Source: Robiginitomaculum sp.
GTDB lineage: Bacteria > Pseudomonadota > Alphaproteobacteria > Caulobacterales > Maricaulaceae
DNA: 64,000 bases
NCBI GenBank assembly: GCA_021776525.1
Contig: JAJFFT010000004.1
Location: 248,001 to 312,000 of the forward strand
Direction of reading: 5' to 3'
Shown: positions 44,908-53,706 of the stretch, piece after piece
Layout: every line of letters begins with the position of its first letter
Numbering within the stretch: the first letter of the stretch is position 1
The notes under the pieces: model-generated
Databases searched by the model: none
What the model saw: only the letters and a program-made list of their open reading frames with translations
Told to the model about the DNA's origin: nothing
Position numbers and translations under genes: made by a program

Positions 44908-47208
44908 CTATGCTGCGTCCACAATGGCGGCGTCAAGTTCTGCCTCTCTGTTGCCAATCAGTTCATTCACTAAATCAGCCTGGGGGTGTGCTCTGTTATA
45001 AAGCCCATCCTTGGTGTGTTGTGCATCCACTGTCTGGCCTTGTCTGGCTTGAACCAGCACCAGATGAAAGGTCCCCTGAATGGCCATTTCTGTGTGCGTT
45101 TGTTGTGCGCATAAGGCCCCGAAATAATAGGCAGCATCATCCAGATCGCTGCGCCGCTTCAAAGCATCCAGGCCCAGTGCAAATTGCAAGCCGGGGTCTT
45201 GATTGTCTGAGGCCAGAGCCTTGACAGTGCCAAGGTATTGCGCGGCGATTTTTGTATCGCCGACATTCACTGCATTCAGAAAAATATGGGCCTTGGCGGC
45301 GTTAATGCGGGCCTCGGTGTCGGCGCGATGATCATCGTCAGACAGTGCCAGAGCTTTCTCCAGCCAGCCCAGCGCCTTTTGCGGCTGGTCAGCCAGATAG
45401 GCCAGCCCCAGGGCTTCGGCAATGGCAAAGTCTTTTGGTTTTAGTGCCCGGCTCTGCAAAGCCGTGCTGATAATGTCGCGTTTGGTGGCAAAGGCGCTCT
45501 GACCACCCTGTACCAGCAGCTCGACCCCATGAGCCGCAGCATGGCTGGCCCAAATATCACGCATCGCATTGCTTTGTGTATCATTTGGGGCATGTTCCAG
45601 CGCTTTTTGGAGCCAGGCAACGCCACTGGCCCGGTCAAAGTCGTAGTTTAGGGCCATCATGGCGAGCCCCATGGCGGCGGCACGCTCGAAGGCGCTGGTA
45701 CAATTTGTGGTCTGCAAGGCGCTGATAACGTTGGGGCGCAGTGTCGCTGCGGCTGAATACTCCCCGTTATTCGCAGCGGCGGCAAACACCTCAAAGTGGG
45801 TTTTATTGAACTGTTCTGGCAAAGAGAGGCGAATGGTATCATCAAGGTTTTCGAACGCACTAATGGCTTGGGGCAGGTCGGATCGGATCAGCAGGCTGAT
45901 GATCAGAAGCTGTGCGGATTGCGCCAGTTTGCGACTGTCCAGATCCGAAGCATTGACCATGGTCAGGGCAGGCTCAATGATCTGGTAACTGCGTGTACAA
46001 GCCCTGAAATAGGCCAAAGCCTGATCATGGTCCTGCGCATGGTTCAGGGCTTGTATGCCGCCGCAATAAAGCGCGCTGGTCAGATTAAACGGACGTGTGT
46101 CTGCATACGCAATAAAATCGGGCCGGGCCTGCGTATCGGTTTCGATGCTTTTGGGGTCATTAAGATCAAGGCCGTAAACCTTGGTCCAATGGGTGTGCAG
46201 CTTGGCAAAGGTTTGTTGTGCCGGTTCATAGTCTCCGGCATCAATCTGGGCGCGTAACAATCGCCCGGCATAGCCAGAGGTCAGATGGTGAGGCAGATCT
46301 TGACGACGCAACCCTTCTTGCAGATAGCGTAATAAAACCGGCCGATCTATTGGCCTGTCGAAGTCCACATTCAGCGGTTCGCTGGAGGCAAAGGCATAAA
46401 GCGTATCTCCGGTGGATTTGACCTCGGTATGAGAGAATCCGGCGCGTTGTAAACAGGCCTTCAGGCCGCCTTCGCTGAACAATACCAGATGTGATCCGGG
46501 CGAGAGCAGCGGTATAACCTCTTCGATGGGGCGCTCTTGGCGCAGGCCACCAATATCGGGGGTGGTTAGCAATACCGTTCCATGGGCTCCGGCGGCATGT
46601 GCCAGAACCCCAACAAAGGGATCGGGGTCGGCGATATGCTCGATAACTTCAGACGAAAAAATTAAATCAAAGGGCCCGTTATCCAATTTGGTGTCGGCAT
46701 CAAGATAGCCATCCATAATGGGGATGCCCAATTCTGATGATCCGGTGCGCGCTATATGAGAGGGGTCAATGCCCTGAACCGTCCACCCCAAAGCGCTCGA
46801 AGCGAAATCAAGAGAAAACCCGTATCCACATCCGACCTCCAGCAAAGAGGAGGTATTATCTTTCTGCGCCCAGAAGAATGGCGCAATCATTGTTTCCAGG
46901 CCCGCGCCTTGCTCCACGTAAAACTTTTTGGGCGCGTCATAACCGTCTACTTGCCCGCCATGTGACTGGTTTTCATAAATCGGCGCGGATACGTCCGGGC
47001 AATGTGCCGTCTGGCAAGCCGGGCAGTCATAAAGACGATAGCGGCGAATCCGAGAGTAGGGCGAGGCGATAGATCGTACCGTTTGCATTGTTGAGTGTAT
47101 ATGACAGGCCGGACAGCGTAGCTGTCGAGGCAGGCCTTTTTCCCAACACAGCCAGCCTTTTTTGTGGGCCAAAGGTGTCAGGCTTTCAAGAAAATGCAAT
47201 ACGGTCAT
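44908..47208 (-). CDS. SAM methyltransferase with zinc-ribbon-like start and long repeat region
   Basis: A protein of about 766 residues. Residues 30-70 hold two CPAC motifs that may bind zinc. Residues 90-290 form a class I SAM methyltransferase: SSLLEVGCGYGFSLDFASSA (SAM site), VQGIDPS and FDLIFSSEVIEHIADPDPF. From about 300 to 760 the protein is helical with TPR-like spacing (ALGWLEKALALSDDDHRADT, AWLQKALEHAPNDTQSNAMR). Similar methyltransferases modify sugars or polymer ends in polysaccharide clusters. The ATG at 47208 is the likely start; an upstream TTG at 47217 is possible. It overlaps the ABC ATPase gene by about 23 bases. Confidence 0.72.
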   Translation of the reverse strand: MTVLHFLESLTPLAHKKGWLCWEKGLPRQLRCPACHIHSTMQTVRSIASPYSRIRRYRLYDCPACQTAHCPDVSAPIYENQSHGGQVDGYDAPKKFYVEQGAGLETMIAPFFWAQKDNTSSLLEVGCGYGFSLDFASSALGWTVQGIDPSHIARTGSSELGIPIMDGYLDADTKLDNGPFDLIFSSEVIEHIADPDPFVGVLAHAAGAHGTVLLTTPDIGGLRQERPIEEVIPLLSPGSHLVLFSEGGLKACLQRAGFSHTEVKSTGDTLYAFASSEPLNVDFDRPIDRPVLLRYLQEGLRRQDLPHHLTSGYAGRLLRAQIDAGDYEPAQQTFAKLHTHWTKVYGLDLNDPKSIETDTQARPDFIAYADTRPFNLTSALYCGGIQALNHAQDHDQALAYFRACTRSYQIIEPALTMVNASDLDSRKLAQSAQLLIISLLIRSDLPQAISAFENLDDTIRLSLPEQFNKTHFEVFAAAANNGEYSAAATLRPNVISALQTTNCTSAFERAAAMGLAMMALNYDFDRASGVAWLQKALEHAPNDTQSNAMRDIWASHAAAHGVELLVQGGQSAFATKRDIISTALQSRALKPKDFAIAEALGLAYLADQPQKALGWLEKALALSDDDHRADTEARINAAKAHIFLNAVNVGDTKIAAQYLGTVKALASDNQDPGLQFALGLDALKRRSDLDDAAYYFGALCAQQTHTEMAIQGTFHLVLVQARQGQTVDAQHTKDGLYNRAHPQADLVNELIGNREAELDAAIVDAA

Positions 47209-47920
47209 AATGTTCAATCGCTGTGTCTATCGGTCCTGAATACAGAGACTTTCCGTCATTGAGAACCAGACCGTCATCACATAAGTCACGTAAGACAGCA
47301 GTGGCGTGGCTGACCATGACAAAGGCCTTGCCTTGTGCTTTGGCGGCATAGAAAAAATCAAAGCATTTCAGTTGAAAAGCCGCATCGCCTGCGCCTAGCG
47401 CCTCATCTATGAGCAAGATGTCTGTGGGGGCCATGGCCGCCATGGAAAAGCCAAGGCGAGCATATTGCCCGGCCGAATACCACCGTGTTGGTTCATTCAA
47501 CTTGTCACCAAGTGCGCTAAACGCGGCGGTGCGGTCATAATATTCATCACGCTTGTCAGTGGGAACGTGCAACAACCGGGCGACAAGGCGCAGGTTTTCC
47601 CATCCGGTCAGATCAGGATGCGCTCCGGCACCAACTTCCAGTAAGGCGCCAATCTGGCCACGCAAGATGGCCTCGCCTTCGCTGGGGTCCACAATCCCGG
47701 CTAGAATTTTCAAAAGGGTACTTTTGCCAGAACCATTACGTCCCATCACCGCCAGCGCCTTGCCCGGTTCCAGGGTGAAGCTGATCTGATCGAGAGCCGT
47801 GCGGGTTTTCTTCGTCTCGCCGCCAAGGCGGTGGTAAAGCGGGCGATCGCCACCAGTATTGATCAGGGCAAAGCGTTTGGTCAGGTCACGTGCTTCAATG
47901 GCCAAAGATTTAGAGCTCAT
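47186..47920 (-). CDS. Polysaccharide ABC transporter ATP-binding protein (KpsT/Wzt-like)
   Basis: A 244-residue ATPase. It has Walker A VMGRNGSGKSTLLKILAGIV, the family signature RWYSAGQYARLGFSMAAMAP and Walker B ILLIDEALGAGDAAFQLKC with a later VMVSHATAVLRDLCDDGLVL. This is the polysaccharide/O-antigen export subfamily. There is no extra C-terminal carbohydrate-binding domain, so it is of KpsT-like size. The ATG at 47920 overlaps the permease gene by 11 bases and the methyltransferase gene by about 23, showing translational coupling. Confidence 0.9.
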   Translation of the reverse strand: MSSKSLAIEARDLTKRFALINTGGDRPLYHRLGGETKKTRTALDQISFTLEPGKALAVMGRNGSGKSTLLKILAGIVDPSEGEAILRGQIGALLEVGAGAHPDLTGWENLRLVARLLHVPTDKRDEYYDRTAAFSALGDKLNEPTRWYSAGQYARLGFSMAAMAPTDILLIDEALGAGDAAFQLKCFDFFYAAKAQGKAFVMVSHATAVLRDLCDDGLVLNDGKSLYSGPIDTAIEHYDRIAFS

Positions 47921-48731
47921 CCGCGGCACGTCCTTCCAGCGCAAGGAACATCCACAAGCCAATCGCCCCCAGCGTGAACGCCGCCAGTGCGGATATACCA
48001 AAATGCCCCCAATGGGGCGCAGGGGCACCCAAAAGGGACCAACGCAGGGCGCTGATCAGACCTGAAAACGGGTTGAGGGCGTAGAGTGCTTGCCATTTGT
48101 CCGGGATCAGTGAGGCCGGGTAGATGACCGGTGAGGAAAACATCAAAATTTGCAGGCCCAGAGGAACCATTTGGCGCATATCGCGCCAGACCCCGCACAG
48201 CGCCCCTAAAATGGCTGATAAGCCAAAAGTGGCAACCATGGTTATGGCAACAAAAACCGGTGCCATCAGAAGTGGCCATCCCGGTTGTGTACCGAACAAC
48301 AAACCTGCAATTACGGCCACGGTGAGGGCGATACTGCTATCGACCATTGCACTTAAGTTGGCGGAGATGATCGGGTAAAGTCTTGGCATGGGGGTCTGGC
48401 GTAAAAGCGGCGCTGCCGACAGGAACGCATTGGCCCCCTCCGCGGCACTGTTGGCCACCAATGACCACAAGGCAACGCCGGTAAAGACCATGGCAGGGTA
48501 TGGGGTGCCGTCACTGGGCACGCGCACCAACATGCCAAAAAAAACAGAAAACACCACCGCTTGGGCGGCAGGTTGCAAGATTAGCCAGCCAAGGCCAATG
48601 GCCGGTTTGGCAAAGCGCCCGCGGATATGGCGAAATGTCAGGGCCCACAATGCTTCGCGCTGTGCCCAAAGGTCGAGCAGGCGGCCTGCGGGGCGCGCTT
48701 TTCGAATGGTGATGTGATGTTCCATCGACAT
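47910..48731 (-). CDS. Polysaccharide ABC transporter permease (KpsM/Wzm-like)
   Basis: About 273 residues with six hydrophobic segments. The ABC-2 pattern is visible in HIRGRFAKPAIGLGWLILQP, YPAMVFTGVALWSLVANSAA, MPRLYPIISANLSAMVDSSI and ILMFSSPVIYPASLIPDKWQ followed by ALYALNPFSGLISALRWSLL. This is the Wzm/KpsM family that moves lipid-linked polysaccharide across the inner membrane. The start is uncertain among 48752, 48731 and 48725; AAGG supports 48731. It follows the prepilin peptidase gene by about 26 bases. Confidence 0.87.
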   Translation of the reverse strand: MSMEHHITIRKARPAGRLLDLWAQREALWALTFRHIRGRFAKPAIGLGWLILQPAAQAVVFSVFFGMLVRVPSDGTPYPAMVFTGVALWSLVANSAAEGANAFLSAAPLLRQTPMPRLYPIISANLSAMVDSSIALTVAVIAGLLFGTQPGWPLLMAPVFVAITMVATFGLSAILGALCGVWRDMRQMVPLGLQILMFSSPVIYPASLIPDKWQALYALNPFSGLISALRWSLLGAPAPHWGHFGISALAAFTLGAIGLWMFLALEGRAADEL

Positions 48732-48757
48732 GACTGCCTTGTGCCTCACCATGTGCC

Positions 48758-49543
48758 TCACAGCAAGGCGAAATTGGTTCCTGTAAAGCCGGACCAGAGC
48801 CACAGCACATAAATCGAAAGCGCCAGAGCCGGGCCAAACGGGATTTGGGTATCGCGACGTAAAGACTTGCCTTTACTGCCCACGATTAAAACCGCCAAAG
48901 CGGCCGAGGCGGCCATCAAAATAATCCAGGGCAGGGCAAAAACGCTCATCCAGGCTCCGCCACCAGCCAAGAGTTTGGCATCGCCAAGCCCCAGGCCTTC
49001 ATGGCCGCGCAACATGCGATAAGTAAAGGCAACGCTCCAGAAGATGCCATACCCAAAGGCCGCGCCGATGATGGCACTGAGCAGCCCCGCATTGCCGTGG
49101 GTCAGATAGAAGACAACGCCGCCGCTGGTTATGATGAAATATGAGGCCCCGTTGGGGATCAGTTTGGTTCGGTAATCGACCAGAGCAATGAACAACAGAA
49201 CCGCGCCAAGGGTGGCACTGACCAGCATCATCCAGCCATGAAACACATAGACCGCGCTCAGTGCAATAAGTGTGCTGGCTAGTTCGGCAACAATATGCTG
49301 GCGATTGATCGGCGTGCCGCAGTTTTTGCAGCGGCCATGCAGGATGAAAAAGCTGAGGAGCGGGATGAGATCAAGCAAGCCAAGAGCACGGCCACATTGT
49401 GCACAGGATGAACGCGAGGCCCCCAGATTGGAACGGCGTGGCCAATCCAGAGCACTGGCGCTGATAAAACTGCCCATAAAAGGCCCGGTCAGAATGAGAA
49501 ACAGGCTCAACCAATTGTCGTTGGCCAAAACCGGTAATGTCAT
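48758..49543 (-). CDS. gspO: Prepilin peptidase (GspO/PilD type A24)
   Basis: A 261-residue polytopic aspartyl protease. The cytoplasmic loop has two Cys pairs (CAQCGRALGL and CKNCGTPI). The catalytic Asp residues are in LVDYRTKLIPNG and GLGLGDAKLLAG. Eight hydrophobic segments are seen. It cleaves and N-methylates the pseudopilins GspG-K encoded downstream. It overlaps gspD by four bases. Confidence 0.93.
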   Translation of the reverse strand: MTLPVLANDNWLSLFLILTGPFMGSFISASALDWPRRSNLGASRSSCAQCGRALGLLDLIPLLSFFILHGRCKNCGTPINRQHIVAELASTLIALSAVYVFHGWMMLVSATLGAVLLFIALVDYRTKLIPNGASYFIITSGGVVFYLTHGNAGLLSAIIGAAFGYGIFWSVAFTYRMLRGHEGLGLGDAKLLAGGGAWMSVFALPWIILMAASAALAVLIVGSKGKSLRRDTQIPFGPALALSIYVLWLWSGFTGTNFALL

Positions 49544-51717
49544 TGAGCGCCAGTGTCCGCGTCGCCTTTGCCCGCGTCTTCGTCTTTGTTGGCCTCACGC
49601 AAAATCAATGTCATGCGCTCGCGTAATTCGTCCAATATTGCCTCGGCACCAGTGTCAGGATCAATGATTCTGGGGGTTAGGAAAACCAGTAATTCAGTAC
49701 GCTTTGTTGTGGTTTCATGACTGCCAAAAGCATCGCCAATCAGTGGGATGTCCGATAAAACCGGCAATCCGGTGTTGCCGATCTGTTTGGAATCACTGAT
49801 CAGACCACCCAGAACAATGGTTTGACCGCTGCGCGCAGAAATAGTGCTTTCCAGCACGCGTTTAGAAATGGTCGGCGTCAGTTCGCCGGTTGAGGCGGTG
49901 GTCGAAACGTTACTGACTTCCTGTTTAACATCCATGGTCACCATGCCGGTGGAGCTGACCCGCGGGGTGACGTCTAGAATGACGCCTGTGTCCAAAAACT
50001 CGACTGAATTGACCAAAGGCGCGTTGACATTGATCACATCTGTGGACTGGCGAGTGATCACCGGCACCTGATCGCCAACTTGTAAATGTGCGGACTGGTT
50101 ATCCAGCACCACCACGGATGGCGCCGAGACCACTTTCAGGTCGGTGACATTGTCCAGAGCATCCAGAGCAAAGCGGGCGCTGTCACCCTTGTTCAGAACA
50201 AAGTTGAAGCCCGGAAATGTACCACTGGCATTAAAGCTGTTCCCATTGGAAAAACCGCCTTGCCCACCGCCGCCATTGGGGCCGTTGCCAATGCCCAATA
50301 TGCTGCCGGTTTCGAAGAAATACTGAACCCCGTAACGCAACACATCATTCAGTGTGACTTCGGCAATAACCATATCGATCAGAACCTGAGCGGGCGGATG
50401 GTCAATTTCGCGCAAGGCCTGCGCCACCAGACGCTGTCCTTGTGGTGTCGCCAGAACCACCAGAGTGTTATTGATCGGGTCACCAATGATACGCGGAGCG
50501 CTGGATAAGCCGCTGCCCAGTACAGAGCCTTTGTTTCCTGTACCGCGGGATGCCGTCTTGGTGCGCTTGGCCGATGCCCCAGGGCTGGACACGCTGCGTT
50601 GGGACAGACCCGGTGATACCGAGGACGAGCGGGTCGTCGGACCGCTGCCGCCAAAAAGCTGTTGCAGGAGATCGGCAGTTTCCAGTGCTTTACCATTATC
50701 AATTTTATAGGTGCGCAGGCTGACGTCACTGGGCCCCCCAAGGTCCAGTCGATCAACCCAGCGTTTGGTCCGTTCCAGAATGGCCATGCTGGGAGCAATC
50801 GCCAAGACCGCGTTGATGCGTGCCATCGCCTGAAGTTTCAGGGCACCATCAAGGCCGCCGCCTTCCCCGGTTTGCATGATCAGTTCCAGCTCGCTGATTA
50901 CATCTGCGGCTGAGGCGTTTTTGAGGCGAAAAATCGCTGTGGACATGCCCGCAAGCCAGTCAACATCAAAGGCCGATATAGCGGACAGGGCATTTTCACG
51001 TTCGCGGGCTGTACCGGTGATGAAAATCAGGTTTCGGGCCGTGTCGGCGCGCAAGGCGCCTGGGCGGCTTATGGTGTTCTCTAGCAAGGACATCATGTTT
51101 GTTGCGGAAACATGGTCGAGGGGCATGATGGTGATACCAAGGCCGGGGGCGCTGGCGCTTTTCAGGCGAACCTGGCCTCCGGACAGGGCTTCGCCTGCCG
51201 GACTGATCAGATAGCGCCCGGCTTCGTCAATCAATCGTGCTGAGCTGTTACCCAAAACTGTTTCAAGAAGAGATAGCAAAGAGCGCCGGTCGACCGGGCC
51301 ACCGGTCGCTGCGGTAACCTTGCCTTGCACCCGTGGGTCCAAAACAAATGGAACTTCCAACAGATCGCCCAAAATTGTCTGAACAACTTCGGGGAGGCTG
51401 GCGTCCTGAAAATTGACGTTAAAGCCGCCCGCAATGGTCTTAGTACCAGCACTGCGCAGCGGGCCTGTCTTGCGACCTGTTCCCGGAAAAATCTGTGATG
51501 GGGTTTCATCAGTGCCGCGATAACCAGTGTCTTGTTCAGGCGCAGGTGTGTTTTCTTGCGGGCCATTTGAACCGGGCGATGTTTGAAAGACCCGCGAAAA
51601 CGGGTTGCCCAGCCCTTTTGTCTGCGATCCTGTCTGACAGGCCGACAAAGCAAGCACAGCACCAACAAAGAGTGGCACCGCCATCGAAATTCTACTTTTC
51701 GTTATACTGGGTTTCAC
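49540..51717 (-). CDS. gspD: Type II secretion outer-membrane secretin GspD
   Basis: A 725-residue secretin. The lipobox LALSAC is near residue 26, so it is a lipoprotein. N0-N3 domains follow (VNFQDASLPEVVQTILGDLL; IMPLDHVSATNMMSLLENTI; IFRLKNASAADVISELELIM). Gly-rich insertions lie near residues 360-400. The secretin domain has VLIDMVIAEVTLNDVLRYGV, NQSAHLQVGDQVPVITRQST and TIVLGGLISDSKQIG, and the C-terminal VFLTPRIIDPDTG. It forms the outer-membrane gate. It is the first gene of the T2SS/glycan cluster, 91 bases after the glycosyltransferase gene. Confidence 0.96.
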   Translation of the reverse strand: MKPSITKSRISMAVPLFVGAVLALSACQTGSQTKGLGNPFSRVFQTSPGSNGPQENTPAPEQDTGYRGTDETPSQIFPGTGRKTGPLRSAGTKTIAGGFNVNFQDASLPEVVQTILGDLLEVPFVLDPRVQGKVTAATGGPVDRRSLLSLLETVLGNSSARLIDEAGRYLISPAGEALSGGQVRLKSASAPGLGITIMPLDHVSATNMMSLLENTISRPGALRADTARNLIFITGTARERENALSAISAFDVDWLAGMSTAIFRLKNASAADVISELELIMQTGEGGGLDGALKLQAMARINAVLAIAPSMAILERTKRWVDRLDLGGPSDVSLRTYKIDNGKALETADLLQQLFGGSGPTTRSSSVSPGLSQRSVSSPGASAKRTKTASRGTGNKGSVLGSGLSSAPRIIGDPINNTLVVLATPQGQRLVAQALREIDHPPAQVLIDMVIAEVTLNDVLRYGVQYFFETGSILGIGNGPNGGGGQGGFSNGNSFNASGTFPGFNFVLNKGDSARFALDALDNVTDLKVVSAPSVVVLDNQSAHLQVGDQVPVITRQSTDVINVNAPLVNSVEFLDTGVILDVTPRVSSTGMVTMDVKQEVSNVSTTASTGELTPTISKRVLESTISARSGQTIVLGGLISDSKQIGNTGLPVLSDIPLIGDAFGSHETTTKRTELLVFLTPRIIDPDTGAEAILDELRERMTLILREANKDEDAGKGDADTGAQ

Positions 51718-51808
51718 GCAATTCGCTCCTTATGGCCAATTGGTTAGCAGATCAGGCCGCTTCACCCAAGCATTGTTCGGATAAAATACTCATATTCACG
51801 CTTGGCGT

Positions 51809-53338
51809 TTAGCGCGCCCATTTTTGCAGATAAGCCGCATCGCGGGCCAGCGGTGCAAAACCCTGCGTATCATAAAGCCTAAAGCACCTCTTTTTATTGC
51901 CACCAAGGCCCACACATGATGCGCTTATCGGGGTAAATATTTTGAAATCCTGGGCCATGCGCAGGGTAAATTCAGGGCGCGCATTGATGACCAGAATGTG
52001 GCCTGCTTGATCTGGGTTTATGGGATTCATCAGTTCTATATGAGAGTGTGGAGCAGCGTCTTGGGGCCAAATATACATGTCAGGCAAATCCATATCTCGT
52101 CCATAATACTGTACAGCATAATAAAACAGGCGATTATCAAAAAGAAGGGCATCGAAAGTCCCTTGGCCCGCGCGCGCATAGATGATCTGCGCGGTTTCGC
52201 GCCAGCCATGAACCCGCTTAAAGGCGTTGTGTGCCCCCATACGGGCTGTCAGCGTGGGAGACATCGCCAACATGGCAAAAGCTGTGCCCGTCATAAAATT
52301 AACCGTCAAAACAGCCCCCATCACTCTTTTTGCGGGGGCAGGCCGAAGATGTTGTGCCCAAAGCGCCAAAAGCAGGGAGGCCGGAAGATAAGCACTAACG
52401 GCCCAATTCGCATTGGCCCGATTGATCAGAGCTTGGATTGATACGACCAACAGAGGCAGCGCCGCAAAGACCAAAAGACGGCGGGCATTTTGCGGCGCCG
52501 TCTTGCCCAAGGCCCAGCCTCCGGCAAAAAGAAAAGCAGGAATGGCTAAAATGCCAAACAGCCCCAACTGGCCACCCCAGAATTTGAGCAGGCTGACCGG
52601 ATTAAAGCGGATATTTTGCCAGTTTGCATTTTGAGCAGTGTGGGAGAGGGTGGCAAAGTGGTGGTTTGCATTCCAGAAAATATTTGGCAGCACAAGCGCA
52701 AAGGCAACCAGACCAGCCAGCGCTCCGTACCGGCTGAACAAAAAACGTCGTGTGGCCTTATCGAACAATCCCACAGCGCCGATTCCAAGGCAAAAGTAAA
52801 TCATCGCGTATTTGGCCAAAAAACCCAGCCCGATTGCCAAACCCAGAAGAGCAGCGGTTGGCAGGCTGGGCTTGCGCAATATGGCGAAATAAGCGGCCAA
52901 TCCCCCGGCAATTGCCGGCAATAAAAGCGCATCGGTGGTTATAATGCCTGAGGAAAACCAGACGCCAGGCATCAGGATGTAAACCAACCCGGCCAGAGCG
53001 CCCACAGATTTGCCCGGGGCAAGCACCTGTCCGGCCGACCAGAGGAAAAAGGCGGCCAGAGCATGTAGCAAAGGCGCTGCTATGCGCACGGCCCATTCGG
53101 CATGACCAAAAAGGCTGGTGCTGAGGCCGATAACCCAGGCAATGAGCGGCGGTTTTGAAAAATACCCAAAATCTGGTGTGAGGCTCCAGGACCAGTATTG
53201 GGCCTCATCACCCCCCAATTCCAGAGGAGAAAAAAAGAGCGCCAGAATACGCACCGCCGTCAGCACAAGAACAATGCCAACATACAGGTAGGGTGACAAG
53301 ACGGGGTATGGCGTTTTAAGGGGCACAAAAGGGCTCAT
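51809..53338 (-). CDS. Glycosyltransferase family 39/ArnT-like membrane protein
   Basis: A 509-residue polytopic membrane enzyme. The first luminal loop carries the conserved acidic motif LGGDEAQYWSWSLTPDFGYF followed by SKPPLIAW, diagnostic of the PMT_2/ArnT-type family that uses polyprenyl-phosphate sugars. About ten hydrophobic segments follow, then a periplasmic C-terminal part. Such enzymes glycosylate lipid A, proteins or glycans. The first ATG is at 53338; an upstream TTG at 53362 is possible. Upstream of gspD on the same strand, it may belong to the same surface-glycan programme. Confidence 0.87.
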   Translation of the reverse strand: MSPFVPLKTPYPVLSPYLYVGIVLVLTAVRILALFFSPLELGGDEAQYWSWSLTPDFGYFSKPPLIAWVIGLSTSLFGHAEWAVRIAAPLLHALAAFFLWSAGQVLAPGKSVGALAGLVYILMPGVWFSSGIITTDALLLPAIAGGLAAYFAILRKPSLPTAALLGLAIGLGFLAKYAMIYFCLGIGAVGLFDKATRRFLFSRYGALAGLVAFALVLPNIFWNANHHFATLSHTAQNANWQNIRFNPVSLLKFWGGQLGLFGILAIPAFLFAGGWALGKTAPQNARRLLVFAALPLLVVSIQALINRANANWAVSAYLPASLLLALWAQHLRPAPAKRVMGAVLTVNFMTGTAFAMLAMSPTLTARMGAHNAFKRVHGWRETAQIIYARAGQGTFDALLFDNRLFYYAVQYYGRDMDLPDMYIWPQDAAPHSHIELMNPINPDQAGHILVINARPEFTLRMAQDFKIFTPISASCVGLGGNKKRCFRLYDTQGFAPLARDAAYLQKWAR

Positions 53339-53706
53339 AGAGAATGGAAAAAGACGGGGCAAGTAAACCTTAGAGCGAAGAGCGCCGTGATTCGACCCTT
53401 AAAGTTGATTCGATGGATACTGTGCACCCAAACGGGAGAAAACAGGCGCAGATTGTCACCAAAGAGCCACAAACCTGATAAAAAGGTCAAGAATTGGGCG
53501 GACTCACTGGATTTTCCGTTAAACCGTGTGTATGCGAGTGCGGGGTCTTATCACGAGATCTCACAGGCGCGTTATCAAGAGGGTTAATGGACTCTTGGGC
53601 GCAAGAATTGGGTATCGACCCAAACGCATGGGTTATTGCGGGGTCGATGGTATTGGGGCAGGGGCTGATCGCTTTCTGTCTATTATGGTTTCTGAGGGGA
53701 ACTTAT
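53339..53706 (+). promoter_or_regulatory. Upstream region of the TonB receptor with a leader hairpin
   Basis: About 370 bases between divergent genes. The notable feature is an inverted repeat at 53614-53648: ATCGACCC-AAA-CGCA and TGCG-GGGTCGAT, giving a stem of twelve pairs with a three-base bulge, 59 bases before the receptor start. The reading frame is open upstream of the receptor but has no sign of coding. No clear -35/-10 pair was found. Confidence 0.45.

Noticed and set aside
53494..53706. N-terminal extension of the TonB receptor frame (71 codons upstream of the ATG)
   Set aside because: The signal peptide begins cleanly at 53707 with a good ribosome site; the extension would block export.
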